Shown here: positions 1 to 11,174 of the stretch, in pieces
Position numbering within the stretch: position 1 is the stretch's first letter
Layout: each line of letters begins with the position of its first letter
NCBI RefSeq assembly: GCF_030272615.1
Contig: NC_081409.1
Span: 241,324,332 to 241,388,331 of the forward strand
Source: Cryptomeria japonica
Taxonomy: Eukaryota; Streptophyta; Pinopsida; Cupressales; Cupressaceae
DNA length: 64,000 bases
Reading direction: 5' to 3'
Notes under the pieces: generated by a model
Databases searched by the model: none
Told to the model about the DNA's origin: nothing
The model's input: only the letters and a program-made list of their open reading frames with translations
Program-made: the position numbers and the translations under genes

Positions 1-656
1 GCGAAAACAACATAGTAACAATAATCTCCAGGTTCTTCTTTTATGAGAGATGAGGGCCTGAATTTATAGAAAATCCAGAGAGAGACCAATAGTCAAGGTC
101 GATCAATGATGAGTGGCAGAGATCCTCCAAGAGGAAGCACAATCCAGGTGAATTGATATGATTGGTTGTTTTTCTCAGCTTTAAGGGAAAAATTGAACTA
201 ATTTTAAGATAAAATCAGAAAAACTAATTTATTTCATATTTCATAATTTGATATTCAATTTTGATTTTTAATTCATTTAATTGCTTTTCTGAGATTTTTT
301 CAATTTAATTCCATTTTGATTTCTTTTCTCAGTTTTAAATTTTTTTTCAAATTAATTCCTTTTTTCCAATTAATTATTTTTGATGTTTTAATGGCAAATT
401 GATTTATTAATTAAATATGCTAGGATATTTAATTGAATAAATAAGATAACTGATTAAAATGATTTACTTGGAATGATTAATTAATTAAATGATTATTTAA
501 TTAATATTGAGTGATTTATTTGCCATGTGACATTGATGACTAAGAATTAATTAATTAGGTGGTCATAATTGATTTAATTTTCCTTTGGTTAGGAACTTGG
601 TGATGTAGTCAAGATTAGGGGCCCATGGTTTAGGTGACCATTTTTAGGGTATTACA
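1..656 (-). repeat. E1 3' LTR, truncated by window edge
   Basis: Matches 15704-16363 base for base with scattered mismatches and small indels. It ends with CA at 655-656, followed by a pyrimidine run (the PPT on the other strand). It includes the LTR TATA segment (CTATAAATTC on the minus strand) near 64-73. Confidence 0.92.
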
Positions 657-669
657 TTTGCCCCTCTTT
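657..669 (-). other. E1 polypurine tract
   Basis: On the minus strand the bases just before the 3' LTR read AAAGAGGGGCAAA. E2 and E3 have very similar tracts in the same place. This is the expected primer site for plus-strand DNA synthesis. Confidence 0.8.
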
Positions 670-1507
670 GAATTGATGTGCGAGAAGCGCATTGATTCAA
701 ATAAAATTTGATGTCAAACAAATTATGGATCACAAACCGATGAAGAGCCAGATGTTCAGCTTGATTTGAAGCGATGAAGTTGAACAAGTTGATTAAAGGG
801 ACACTGATCCTAAACTTGATTGAACTAGGACTGACAAAGAGCGAGATACCGATCTTGAACTTGATTGATAAAGAAACGAGTATCGATCTAGAACTTGATT
901 GAACTAGATTGAGCGAAGAGACAAAACTGATTAGAGAAAATGTCCAGCTTGGTTTGAAGCGATGAAACTGAACACCTATTTGGATTGAGCGTAATTCAGA
1001 TGAAGACAATATCAACTTGATTTGGTGTGATGAAACTGATATGCCCCTAGAGATTCATTCAATTTTGAAGAATAATAAGGTTTTGGTTGATTAATATTTG
1101 ATTAAAAAGAATTTTTGCTCGACTTAGATGAAGATTTGAAAAAAAAAAATCTTGACTTTTTGATAATGGTGACGCAATGATGATGCTCCCTCGGGAGTGA
1201 AATCGAAAGATGGCGAGGGTACAACGATTTTAGGCAATTTTGAAAAGAAAAAATATTTGGCAATGATAATCTGAGCACGAAGATTGATGTGAGAATTAAT
1301 TTGAGATCAGAAATGATTTGAGCACAAAATGATTCGAAAAAGCGATCGGAAGACGAAAGTTCTAAGTGGTCAACATTGTGAAATTTTGACTAGAAAAATT
1401 ATCTCAAATTTTGATTTCGATACCGAAAATGGACTCAAGACAGTTGATTTAGTCAAGGGTACAAATTTTATGTCCATCAAAGCAAGTTTTAAAATTAGGG
1501 TTTTGGC
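670..1507. other. E1 non-coding stretch upstream of antisense promoter
   Basis: No gene is visible; the reading frames here are short. A perfect inverted motif, CTCCCTCGGGAG, lies at 1186-1197. Related CCCCCTCGAGAG-like and CCCCCTTGGGAG-like motifs stand at about 18680 in E2 and 35168 in E3, also between the 3' LTR and the antisense gene. Repeated AACTTGATTGA-type words occur at about 790-960. Confidence 0.6.
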
Positions 1508-1516
1508 TATATAAGA
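1508..1516 (+). promoter_or_regulatory. TATA-like box of E1 antisense gene
   Basis: TATATAAGA on the plus strand about 80 bases before the ATG of antisense exon 1 at 1590. E3 has TATAAAA at nearly the same distance from its ATG. That E1 and E3 share the spacing supports a real promoter on the strand opposite to gag-pol. Confidence 0.6.
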
Positions 1517-1589
1517 GGTTCAATGTGTCATTATCAATTCATTTTTACCTCTCAAAGTTCAAAATTTGAAAAAACTCCTACAAAGAAAA

Positions 1590-3972
1590 ATGGCAATTCT
1601 GATTCAAGAGAATTGATTCGAGTGCCAGAGATGACATAATCGACCTCGGAACTATCCCCCAGCAGTAAATGATCGATCTAAGCCATGTGCATTTCTTATT
1701 TTTTTATTTTTTGTTGAATTTTGCATTTTTAATTTCATGTTAAGTTGGCATGTGTTGTTTAATCATTCGGTCTAATACTGTTTCTTGTACGAGTATCTGG
1801 CAATTTGTGTTTTGTCGTATGGTGTCTACCCGTATATCGTACGAAGATGTTCTTCATAGACCATCTAATCGTTCTGCATGTTATTAATTGTCGTATGGGA
1901 TTGTTTACTCATGTGGCTCGTAATGTTTTGTTGTACGAGTTGTTGCTTGACTGTACTCACTCATATGGAAAATAGTGATTATTTTTTAGGACCAAAACAA
2001 CAATTTTTGACTTTCAATGTTGTAAATCTGGATTCTTTAGCATGTTTAAAACATTCTTAGCGCAAATTCAATCGTGTACTAATGATTTTTTTGTTCAATT
2101 TTGCAGGTTCAGTTGCCAGATATACAGGTTTGGTGCATGTATCCGTCGACTATGAGATTGGTGCATGACTTATTAGATGCATAGAGAGGTCACATTGGCT
2201 TGTGCAGATTTGGATACTTGTTACAGATGTCGGATACTCGTGTGAATCATGGTTTGTTAACTGCATTGGTTGAGCATTTCCATTCTGAGCATAACACATT
2301 TTATTTGCCGACTGGAGAGATGACAATCACTCCTGAGGATATTTATAGGATTTTGAGGATTCCTTTTGCTAGAGATAAGGTAGATTACAATTCGACTCCA
2401 TGACTGGGTATTGAGGCACTCAGATGTATTTTCCATGATGACACTATCCTTGATCGTGCTATCAGTTGGGATGATTTATTGAGTAGGTATGGTGCAAAGT
2501 ACCCTCTTGCTTGTGTTTTGGATGGCATGATTGGTTGTTTCATGATGCGTGACATAGGACAACAAGGATTCTTATGTGGATGGGGTAGAATGCTCGAGAG
2601 ATTTCTTACTCATCTAGTTAGATTAGGTTGGGGTTCATGCTTACTCATGCATATGTATCATGAGATGCATGAGATCGCCTATAAAGGGGCGAAGAGTATG
2701 GCGACATGTGTCCTAGTTTTGCAGATATGGGCATGGGAGCATATCTGAGTTTGCAGACTGATTGTGGATGATTCAAGAGAGGCACATCAGCCTATTGTGT
2801 GTCGATATTTAGGTTATATCACACAGCCCCACCTGGGCAAGACTAATTTTTGGAGGATGCAGTTAGATGACTTGATAGTTGTAGTATGGAGATCATATAG
2901 GGGTCTAGAGCTATGGGATGATTGGAGGGTACAGTGGAGAGATATGCTTATGACTAGACCTCTCATCAGCATATTGGGTACTATTATTGAGCGGTTTGTA
3001 GTGTCTAAGGTTTTGAGGCAGTATGGGAGACCATAGAGTATATCCCAGGAGTTTACAACGTATGCTAGATTTGGGGATGAGGAGAGACGAGGATGGGCAC
3101 CTAGACTCTCATATGCCTTGACCATGCAGGAGTTTGCGAGTTTACAGCCACAGAGATGGGATTAACTGGAGGATGTGGCAGACACGGGGGTATTGCCCTA
3201 GTACAGAGATTTGATTTAGAGACACCCCTTTCCTCGATTTACAGATCCTGGAGAGAATGCACCTCGTATAGATGAGGTTGAGGAGGATGCACCAGCGCAG
3301 GCACAAGGACCAGGTCAGGTACAGGGATGAGGTCAGGCACAAGGATGGAGAGTAGATCCACCTAGGCGAACAAGAGGTGATCTTGGTGAGAGTAGCAGCA
3401 GGGCACCAGTGATTGGGTAGCAGAGGAGGAGGGGAGAGGGTGGATCCTTGGGAGAAGTTGGTGGATATGTAAGTGGTGATAGGGGAGGAGATGTTGCAGT
3501 AGATGTAGAGATGGGTGAGGTAGCAGGACCTAGCAGAGATGACGTTGCTAGGAAGGTATGATGGAGGAGAGAGGAGCAGGGAGGTGGAGAGACACCTGCA
3601 GATATCATTTGTACCCTGAGGGGGAATGTGCGGGGTTTGGGAACACGAGTGGCAGTGGCACGGGCATAGATCACAGAGTATGAGAGACAGTTGTAGAGCT
3701 TGAGGACGGAGTGAGACCAGAAGATACAGAGAGTGAGAGCAGAGCAGAATTAGGAGTTTCAGAGATTAAGAGGAGAGCTAACTACTTCTCAACGTGAGGT
3801 CCTTCATTAGACTAGCCGCACAACATACAGTGCAACAGTGCCAGTAGATAGACAAGTGGCGCCTTATTCGCAGTATATGGTGCGGTCAGAGGGAGCACAG
3901 GCACCTAGACAGGTTGATCCGCAACAGGCACCTCCTCCACCACCAGGCGATGAGACAGAGCATCATAGTTAG
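1590..3972 (+). pseudogene. E1 antisense gene: plant mobile domain protein, two exons, with stops
   Basis: Antisense gene of the Tat element. Exon 1 is 1590-1664 (25 codons), the intron is 1665-2106 (GTAAAT donor, TTTTGCAG acceptor), and exon 2 is 2107-3972. Exon 2 stays in one frame for 622 codons but contains several TAG/TGA stops. The plant mobile domain (PMD) covers about 2170-3036: the hallmark run TGEMTITPEDIYRILRIP, then WAWEHI near 2730, then ERFVVSKVLRQYG at about 2990. After it come a Gly/Glu-rich low-complexity part (3240-3660), a coiled-coil-like part (3670-3800) and a Gln/Pro-rich tail. PMD proteins occur in plant Ty3/gypsy and Mutator elements and in host MAIN/MAIL proteins. The role in the element is unknown; a function against host silencing is only a guess. 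Two TGA stops break exon 1, one of them at an Arg codon (CGA) kept in E2 and E3. Confidence 0.82.
1784..1968 (+). repeat. E1 motif array in antisense intron (TTGTCGTACGAG family)
   Basis: Inside the intron at least five copies of a degenerate motif: TTGTACGAG (1785), TTGTCGTATGG (1812), TCGTACGA (1837), TTGTCGTATGG (1888), TTGTACGAG (1931). The reverse complement of the same motif recurs in the gag-side leader (13640-13920 and 15060-15240). Confidence 0.75.
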
Positions 3973-5305
3973 ATTTTGACGTTCTATGTTATTTTGTACA
4001 CCCCATTTTTTTATACTCGATCTATTTCTTTCTCTGATAGACATTGGATATGACAGTTGATGTCATTTGTACCCTTTGACATTGATATTTTGATGAGAGA
4101 GATATATGAGTTCGTGATTTGATCATATTATTCTTGTGTTTAGTTACATGAGATGTTTTGTGAGATCTCTTTCTAGATGTTTTTGTTCTATATGAATGCA
4201 TTTCTTTTCAGTATGTATCTATGTAATGCAGATGAATATGAATGTTTTTGTTTCTTTTTCATATGCAATAAATGATAACAATGATGAGCTAAGGATGCAT
4301 ATATATATTATTTTTCATGCGATAGTATGAATGCAATTGAATGCATATGCAAACTAGGACTGAGTCACCAGATTTTAATTTGATTTTTATCATCACTAAG
4401 CGTTTTACAATGTCGGAAATAAACATAAGCATCAAGGCACGAAGAGCCAGGATGACCTGAATGTCACGTCATTTTTAATATAGCAAGCCAACATAAGCAC
4501 CAAGGCATAAAGAGCCAAGATGACTTGAATGTTACCTGTGTGCAAACACACTAGACAAAGCAGAGTTCCTTCCTTGTTATATGCAATATTGATTATCGTG
4601 TCCGCAATGACCCTTGTATCATTCATATCTTAGGACAGATTAAGCATGTATCTAGATTGCATAATAAATAAATTTACTCGAAACTAACAAGGAAATGATT
4701 CCAACCTCCCTATAGCATACAAATAAACTAAGTCAAGGTATGTGTGACAATTTCACCTTGATGTGAAGGCACTTATCACAGACACCTAGCTTATAAGATG
4801 TTTTCGGATCATCGGAATTATTCTCACAAGCATAAAACAAGAAAAGTGGTATGCCCCCAATCCTTGCTCCTCTTAGTCAAGATAGACTTCCTCGAGTTAC
4901 TCAGAGAGAATAATAATCGAAAACCAAGTTAAAAGACAACATTCAAAGAAAATTTCAATCAGAGCTCAAACAGTTTTCAATGCTTGTTTTCAATGTTCTC
5001 ACTTTGTGTGTTTATTCAGTGGTAAAAATCAGTAGTGGATAGGAGACAGGTGACTGACTCAAATTGGATGACCTGGTAATAGAAAGATGACCTGCTTGAA
5101 CTGCTTAGGACATTTAAATGGACCAGTTTATTTCCCTAAGACTATGACGTTGATCGGTTTCAAGCCATGAGGGTTCTAAGAAGAACCAAGGTGTTACAAA
5201 AGTGACTGAAGGATATATACAAGCTAAAGGGAAAATCTAGAAAAACAGGAAATAAAGCAAGAAATACCAAATTTGTGTTGATATATGGAGCACTTGAGTA
5301 CAAGA
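3973..5305. other. E1 spacer between antisense gene end and integrase
   Basis: Non-coding. It holds T-rich and ATG-rich low-complexity sequence (4000-4330), a pair of direct repeats (4421-4543, listed separately) and unique sequence to 5300. The short frames here have no recognisable domain. Confidence 0.7.
4421..4543 (+). repeat. Two direct repeats of about 55 bases in E1 spacer
   Basis: Copies start at 4421 and 4490. Both read ACATAAGC, then CAAGGCA, GAGCCA, and GATGACCTGAATGT or GATGACTTGAATGT. E2 and E3 have a two-copy repeat with the same GATGACCTGA core at the same place. Confidence 0.75.
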
Positions 5306-5391
5306 GGTGCCTGTTTACCAAGTTTTCACTTGCTTGGAAAAGATTCTTTCTTTTTTTAACTACCAAGGTGCCTGTATACTAGGTTTTCACC
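5306..5391 (-). other. Conserved stem-loop motif after integrase, two copies (E1)
   Basis: Copies at 5306-5330 and 5367-5391. The plus strand reads GGTGCCTGTTTACCAAG and GGTGCCTGTATACTAGG, each followed by TTTTCAC. E2 and E3 each have one copy with a better CCTG/CAGG stem. A long pyrimidine run follows (5397-5480). Confidence 0.6.
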
Positions 5392-5469
5392 AAGGCGTTT
5401 TTTTTTTCTTCTTCTTTTCTGTTTCTTTAACTTTTTTTTTCCTCAGAACTTTTTCTGTTTCTTTTTCTT

Positions 5470-6755
5470 TGCAGTAATGATATAGGGACCCAGCGAGTTG
5501 GGTTCAAACTTCCCCTTTTGTTCTCGAAACTATTGATTTTTAGGATTCTCTCTTAAAACAAGGTCACCAACCTGAAATTCTTTGTGTCGAACTTTCTTGT
5601 TATAACCTCTAGACATTCTCTTTTGATAAGCTCGTATATGATCAAATGCCACTTGCTGACGTTCATCTAGTAATTCGAGTTCTTGCAATCTATATATTTT
5701 GTGATCTTCATCAATGACAAAACCTTGCAGAGAAACTCTCAAAGAAGGGATTTCCACCTCTATAGGCAAGACTGCTTTAGCCCCATATACCAAAGCAAAA
5801 GGTGTAGCTCATATAGGTGTTCGGATGCTTGTCGATAAGCCCACAGTGTTGGATTGAGCTGCAGATGCTATTCCTTTCCAAATTTGTTGACCGTTTTGTG
5901 TAAGATGGTCAGTAGATTTTTATTAGATGCCTCAGCCTAGCCGATACCTTGAGGGTAATATATAGAAGACCAATGTTGTTTGATTTTGAACTTTTCACAA
6001 AGATCATCTAGGTCTTTGTTTTTGAATTGTCCCCCATTGTCAGTTACAATCGAAGAAGGTATGCCATACCTGCAGATGATATAGTTAAGGATAAACATAG
6101 TTGCCTGTTTGTCGATAGCTTTGATTAGCGGAACCCCTTCAACCCACTTGGTGAAATATTCAGTAGCAGTTATGATAAACTTGTGTCCATTAGAGGAAGC
6201 ATGATAGATTTGGACGATGAGATCAAATGCCCATTGCTGAAAAGGCCAATGTGTGATAAAAGGTATTAGCTCTCTGGCTGGAGCATGTATGAGATGCCCA
6301 TGTAGTTGGCATTTCTCACAAGTTTTAGCAAACTTTATAGCGTCTTTTTCCATAACTAGCCAATAGTAGCCAACCCTTAGCAATTTTCGAGCTAAAGTTA
6401 GACCGTTTGAGTGAGATCCACAAATACCTTCATGGACTTCACATAATGCATATTGGGACTCTTCAGGTTCTAGACACCTAAGCAAAGTACTATCCAAACC
6501 CTGCCTATACAAATTGTTAACTATGATGACATACCGTGAAGCATTTTGGATTAGGTTTCTTTTCTCATTGCGGGTTAGGTTATCAGGAATAATTTGGTCA
6601 CGCAAATAAGAGTAGATATGAATATAATGAGATGATTCATGTCCAATAATAGAACAGACCATCTGGGACCCAAGGGAATCATAAGAAGGATAATAAATCT
6701 CTTCCACCAGAAATTCATAGCGATACTCAAATTCTTGTAGTTGTGGTAAAGATGC
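5470..6755 (-). pseudogene. E1 integrase, broken
   Basis: Integrase inserts element cDNA into host DNA. Reading from about 6755 down: the HHCC zinc-binding part (VHEGICGSHSNG, then CEKCQ near 6310), then the DDE core with first Asp in QQWAFDL (about 6215), second Asp in VTDNGGQF (about 6030), and Glu in AEASNK (about 5920). An in-frame stop stands between the PQG motif and AEASNK near 5937. The C-terminal part (5793-5470) has LRENPKNQ, then a stop, then GKFEPN and LGPYII, a GPY/F-type end. It follows the archaeal-type RNase H directly in the same polyprotein. Family motifs are complete, but stops and a frame break near 5800 make it inactive. Confidence 0.88.
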
Positions 6756-6759
6756 TAAT

Positions 6760-7120
6760 GTAGCCATAGCATCTATTGCTTTGTTAGTTGATCTAGGAAT
6801 CTGTTGAAATGATACAAAAGTAAAATATTTCTTAAAGTCATCAACCATTCTTTTGTAGGGAATCAGTTTTTCATCCCGAGTTTGATATATATCATTGATT
6901 TGGTTGATTATTAGCTAAGAGTCACTATAGATGTGTAACTCAACCACTTTCCATTCAATAGCTAGCTTGATTCCATTTACCAAGGCTTCGCATTCTACAA
7001 TATTGTTTGTACAAGGAAAAAGGATCTTGTAAGCCTTTGGGATTGAATATCCTTGAGGAGTGATAAAAATAATTCCTGCACTAGAACCTTGTTGAGTGAA
7101 AGACCCATCAAAGAACATTT
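6760..7120 (-). pseudogene. E1 second (archaeal-type) RNase H
   Basis: This extra RNase H domain between the retroviral RNase H and integrase defines Tat elements. Acidic residues are visible in order: MFFDGS (about 7110), NNIVECEAL (about 6995), YSDS (about 6918), and KAIDAMA (about 6775). An in-frame stop follows YSDS at about 6915, at a codon that is Gln in E2 and E3. It would degrade the RNA strand of the hybrid made in reverse transcription. Confidence 0.85.
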
Positions 7121-8510
7121 TCCAGGAGCGTTGAGTAAGGTGCATGATGGATTCATCCAGAAATTCTATGTGTAAAGGTTGATTGTCTTCGAGCGGAGCA
7201 TCAGTAAGTTGATCTACAATGACCTGTCCTTTGATAGCTTTGCATTCTATATATTCAATATCAAATTTTGTAAGAATCATAACCCTCTTAGCCAATCTCC
7301 CTGTAAGCGTTGCTTTGATGAGAAGATATTTGAGCGAATCTATCTTAGCCACCAGTTTGATAGAATGTGCTAGCATGTAATGTCTCAACTTCTATGGTGC
7401 GAAGACCATTGCCAAACAAGCTTTCTTAATAATAGTATAATTCATCTCATAGGACACCAATGTCTGGCTGATATAATATATAGCACTTTCCTTTTTATTC
7501 TCATCTAGTTGAGCCAAAAGTGCCCCTAGTGATGTATCAATAGCTGATATGTAGAGTACCAATAGTTTGTTTTGAATCGGTAGCATTAAGATAAGTGGAT
7601 TAGAAAGATATTCCTTGATTTTCTTTAGATGTTGTTCACACTCTTTATCCCAGTTGTAGGTAACTCCTTTCCATAAAGATTTTGTGAATGGTTGAGCTTT
7701 GTCTGCGAGCTGAGAGACAAAACGTCTTATGGATTGGAGTCGCCCTTGCAGAGTCCTCATTTGACTGACCTTCTTCGGAGGTGGCATGTCCATGATAGCC
7801 TTAACTTTTGCTAGGTCTAATTCAGTTCCTTTCACTGAAACGATGTATCCTAGGAGCTTGTCAGATGTGACTCTAAATGTACATTTCTTGGGATTTAATC
7901 CGAGTTTGAATTTTTCCATCATGTATAAGATTGGACCCATTTCTGATAGATGTGTTGATATTTTCATAGATTTGAGTAGAGTATCATCGACATAGTCCTC
8001 CATGTTTTTGTGCATCATATCATGAAAATTTGTTGTTACGGCTCTTTGATAAGTGGCACCTGCATTCTTTAAGTTGAAGGGCATGGCATTCCAGCAGAAA
8101 GTTCCCCATGCATAGGTGAATGATGTTTTCTCTTGATCCTCAGGTGCAATTTTGATCTGATTGTATCCAGAAAAACCATCCATCAGAGAGTACATTTCAT
8201 AACCAGCGGTCATGTCCACTATCATGTTTATGTTGGGCAGTGGAAAATCATCTTTTGGACAAGCTTTGTTTAAATCTCTAAAATCTATGCAAACACGTAT
8301 TGATTTGTCAGTTTTGGAAACAGGTAAAATATTAGATATCCACTCGGCATAATCAATTGCTCTGATAAATCCAGCTTTTTCGTAATTTTTCTAGCTCAAC
8401 TTTAACAAGAAATGCAACATGAGGATGCATCTTTTAGAGTTTTTGCTTAATAGGTTTAACTCTGGGAGTGATAGAAAGATGATGCATTATGAGGTCAGGA
8501 TCCAAACCTG
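7121..8510 (-). pseudogene. E1 reverse transcriptase and RNase H
   Basis: RT core 8225-7740 includes DGFSGYNQI, TFCWNAMPF, and the catalytic YVDD at about 7990. The classical RNase H part follows (7700-7390: AIDTSLGALLAQ, then ESAIYYISQTL) and continues after a break near 7390 with LRHYMLAHSIKL and GQVIVDQL. The N-terminal third (8226-8510) is in pieces: a frameshift near 8385 and stops. The next gene, the second RNase H, follows without a gap. Sequence closely resembles E2 and E3 at the same positions. Confidence 0.9.
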
Positions 8511-10570
8511 GCATATCAACATATGTCCATGCAAAATTGATCTTCTTTTCCATGAAGAAATCAGAAAATTCATTCAGTTATTCTGCTGACAACGATTGAG
8601 CTACATGTATGGTATGTTGAGCTTCTTCTGTTCCAATGTTTACTGGTTGTGTAGGTTTAATTAGCAATGATGATCGCTCTTGAAATTGATCAGACAAAAT
8701 ATCAAGGATCTCACCTTCAGGTGCCTCAGAGAGGTTTTCACCGTTAGGTGCGTCCTTTATTTTTGCTATTTTTTATTCTGACATCGCCACAGTGTGGTTT
8801 TCGCCATCAGAATACTTATTTTTCTTTTTTTGATTTTTGAGACTAAGATACTTGACATTTGTTGTTGTCATGTTCTCACTTTGTTCACTGGTGGAAGAGC
8901 CCATTTGTTCAGCAACATTAAGATAACAGGCTAATGTATAGTCATTGGCAAAGGTAGGTATATTCAAAGGTTGATCTTGGAGAGTACAGTTAATAAGCTC
9001 AGGATATACCAAGGATAAAGATTTAACAGGTTCAAGGGAATTCATGGTATTGTTATCACAACCTTGGACCGACAATTTGAGTTCTAGAAGACTACCTTGC
9101 ATAAGTGTGTCGAGACCAGGAAGAGTTAGAACATGATTATTGAAGTTTACGATAACATTTAGGGGACCTAACCCAATAGACATACCACTAGCACCATCCT
9201 CTATTTCAGAGTGGACTACATATCGTGGTTCGACAGTACTGGTTCATTAGACAGAGTTTTGACATTCATGACGAAGTAGTCATAGTTTGGTGTCAAATAG
9301 GAAATGTCATAAATAGATCTTATTTCAGAGTGATTAGAGTCAGAAGATGAAGCCTCTGACTCCTCTTTGAGTGGCTTAGTGAAAGCATGTATAGTATCAA
9401 TATCTACATCTTTGATGTTGCAAGTTCCTTCATGATTTGGTTCAATGATCACTTGTAGTTGACATACCTGTTGACATAACCTTGATGACTTTGTTAGTCT
9501 CTATCGTCTTTCCCATTCAACTTCCTTTGGGCTAATTACCGAGCTTGCTTCTATAGCCTCCAACTCTTCATTTGTAGTCCCATACCTGATTTTCTCTATC
9601 TCATTAGAGGGAGATATAGTAGGTGAAGAATTTTCTTGTGCTCTTCCTTCTTTCAATTGTTGTTCATAATCTTCTTGTCTTTTTAGTCTAATATCCTCTA
9701 TTTCCTTTTGTATCTTCAAGCATATTATCTCTTGTGCTTCATCTATGATATCATTAGGTTCTTCAAGAGTTTGTTCAGTAGATGTATCTAATAGAGGCTC
9801 TGGACCCCATTCATACTCATTCGAGTTAGTTTCTGAATCCTCTACTTGCATTCTTCTCGTATATGTGATGGGAATATTTAGTGGTGCAAATAGGTTTTTT
9901 ATTCCTTCCACTTCTTCTCTTATGTCTTCTAGAATATCCACTTCTTGTAAAGTTACTACTGATACAGTCGGAACTTGATTACAAGATGCTTCTTCTCTCT
10001 TGATTGCCAGTTCTTCTTGTTATGTTTCATACTCATCCTGAATTTGCTGATTTTATACTTCTTGTGATGTTGGAAGTAGTATCTTTTTCCTCCACTTAGG
10101 TTGTTGATGAGAAGTATGTTTTTGATTTGATGACTCTTCTGGATGGTAGCCGACTACAGTTTTATCATTTGTAGACTTAGTTTCTAACTTGATAGGTTCA
10201 ATGATTCCGTCTTGGTGCTTTCCCAAAGGACCGGTACCTGAATATCCCATGTGTTAAGTCATCTTATAGTCTGGACCATATTGAGCAGGGGAAATATCAC
10301 TGTGTTGCCCTTCTCTATTTTCACTTTCTTCTTTGAAAAGCTATTTGATGACTATCACTTCTTCTATTTCATCTGCAAAGGAAGTAGAGGATTGTACAAA
10401 AATACCATCATAAATGACGTTTGTATTGAATCTTGTGGCTTCATAGCCTCTGACGGTTTTCCAGACTGTCTTGGTGATGGTGGAAGAGACATCAATGAGA
10501 GTACAGGTTCGATCTTGTATCTATCCATACCAGTACCTGTGATTTTCAATTTATGTTCCAAGTCTTTCAT
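8511..10570 (-). pseudogene. E1 pol linker with G-patch-like segment
   Basis: The long region between protease and RT is typical of Tat elements. From right to left: a segment at 10573-10364, then a G-patch-like motif at about 10250-10200 (MGYSGTGPLGK, then DGI and EPIK), a charged Glu/Lys-rich coiled-coil-like part (9941-9501, ending PKEVEWERR), a Ser/Asp-rich part with SIYDISYL (9452-9216), and a last part at 9183-8773. E2 and E3 have the same parts in the same order. Stops divide it. Apart from the G-patch likeness, which in other proteins binds RNA or helicases, no function can be read. Confidence 0.7.
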
Positions 10571-10576
10571 CAAAGT

Positions 10577-11170
10577 TTATAAACTTTCAGCTGCAAAGGT
10601 TGCCCTGTTATGAGGAACAAGTGTATCAGTACCTTGTTTTAAAGCATTATAGGTGTAGGTCGTATCCACAGGAATACTGACTTCAACCCCATTGTAGGGA
10701 AATTTCAAACATTGATGATAAGTAGATGGCACTTCTTGCATCTCGTGAATCCATGGTCTACCCAACAAGATGTTGTAGGAGAGAGGAAGATCAAGCACTA
10801 GACAAATAACATCTCGTTCTACAGGTCCCACCCTGATTGGAAATAGTACTTGACCTTTAGATGTTCTTTCTTCTTCATCATAAGCTTTGATTGTTATTTT
10901 CTTCATTGGATCAATGACATTATCAAAAAATCCCAACTATGTTAGTAAATTGTAGGTACAGATATTCAACCCGACACCTCCATCTATCAAAACACACTTG
11001 ACTTGGTGCTTATGGATCATAGCTTCAATATGCAATGGCTGGTTATGCGGATGACTCGGTGAATTGTCATCTTCTTCATAAAAAGACAGGTAGTGAGGTG
11101 AAGTCAGGTGACCCACCATTGATTGAAACTGACCCACATCTAAGTCTTTAGGGACGTTAGTGGTGAGCAA
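10577..11170 (-). pseudogene. E1 aspartic protease, one in-frame stop
   Basis: Retropepsin-type protease that would cut the Gag-Pol polyprotein. The catalytic motif is VLIDGGVGLNIC (about 10990), followed by the flap region and [11 protein letters not shown] (about 10755), the C-terminal hallmark of Ty3/gypsy proteases. A TAG stop at about 10935 cuts the frame just after NICTYNLLT. E2 and E3 have IDGGAGLNIC at the same place. Upstream the frame joins gag through VPKDLDV and SMVGHL, also kept in E2 and E3. Confidence 0.85.
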
Positions 11171-11174
11171 AGCT

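Noticed and set aside
1590-3972. A captured host MAIN-like gene rather than an element gene
   Set aside because: The same split gene stands at the same place in three separate elements, so it belongs to the Tat element.
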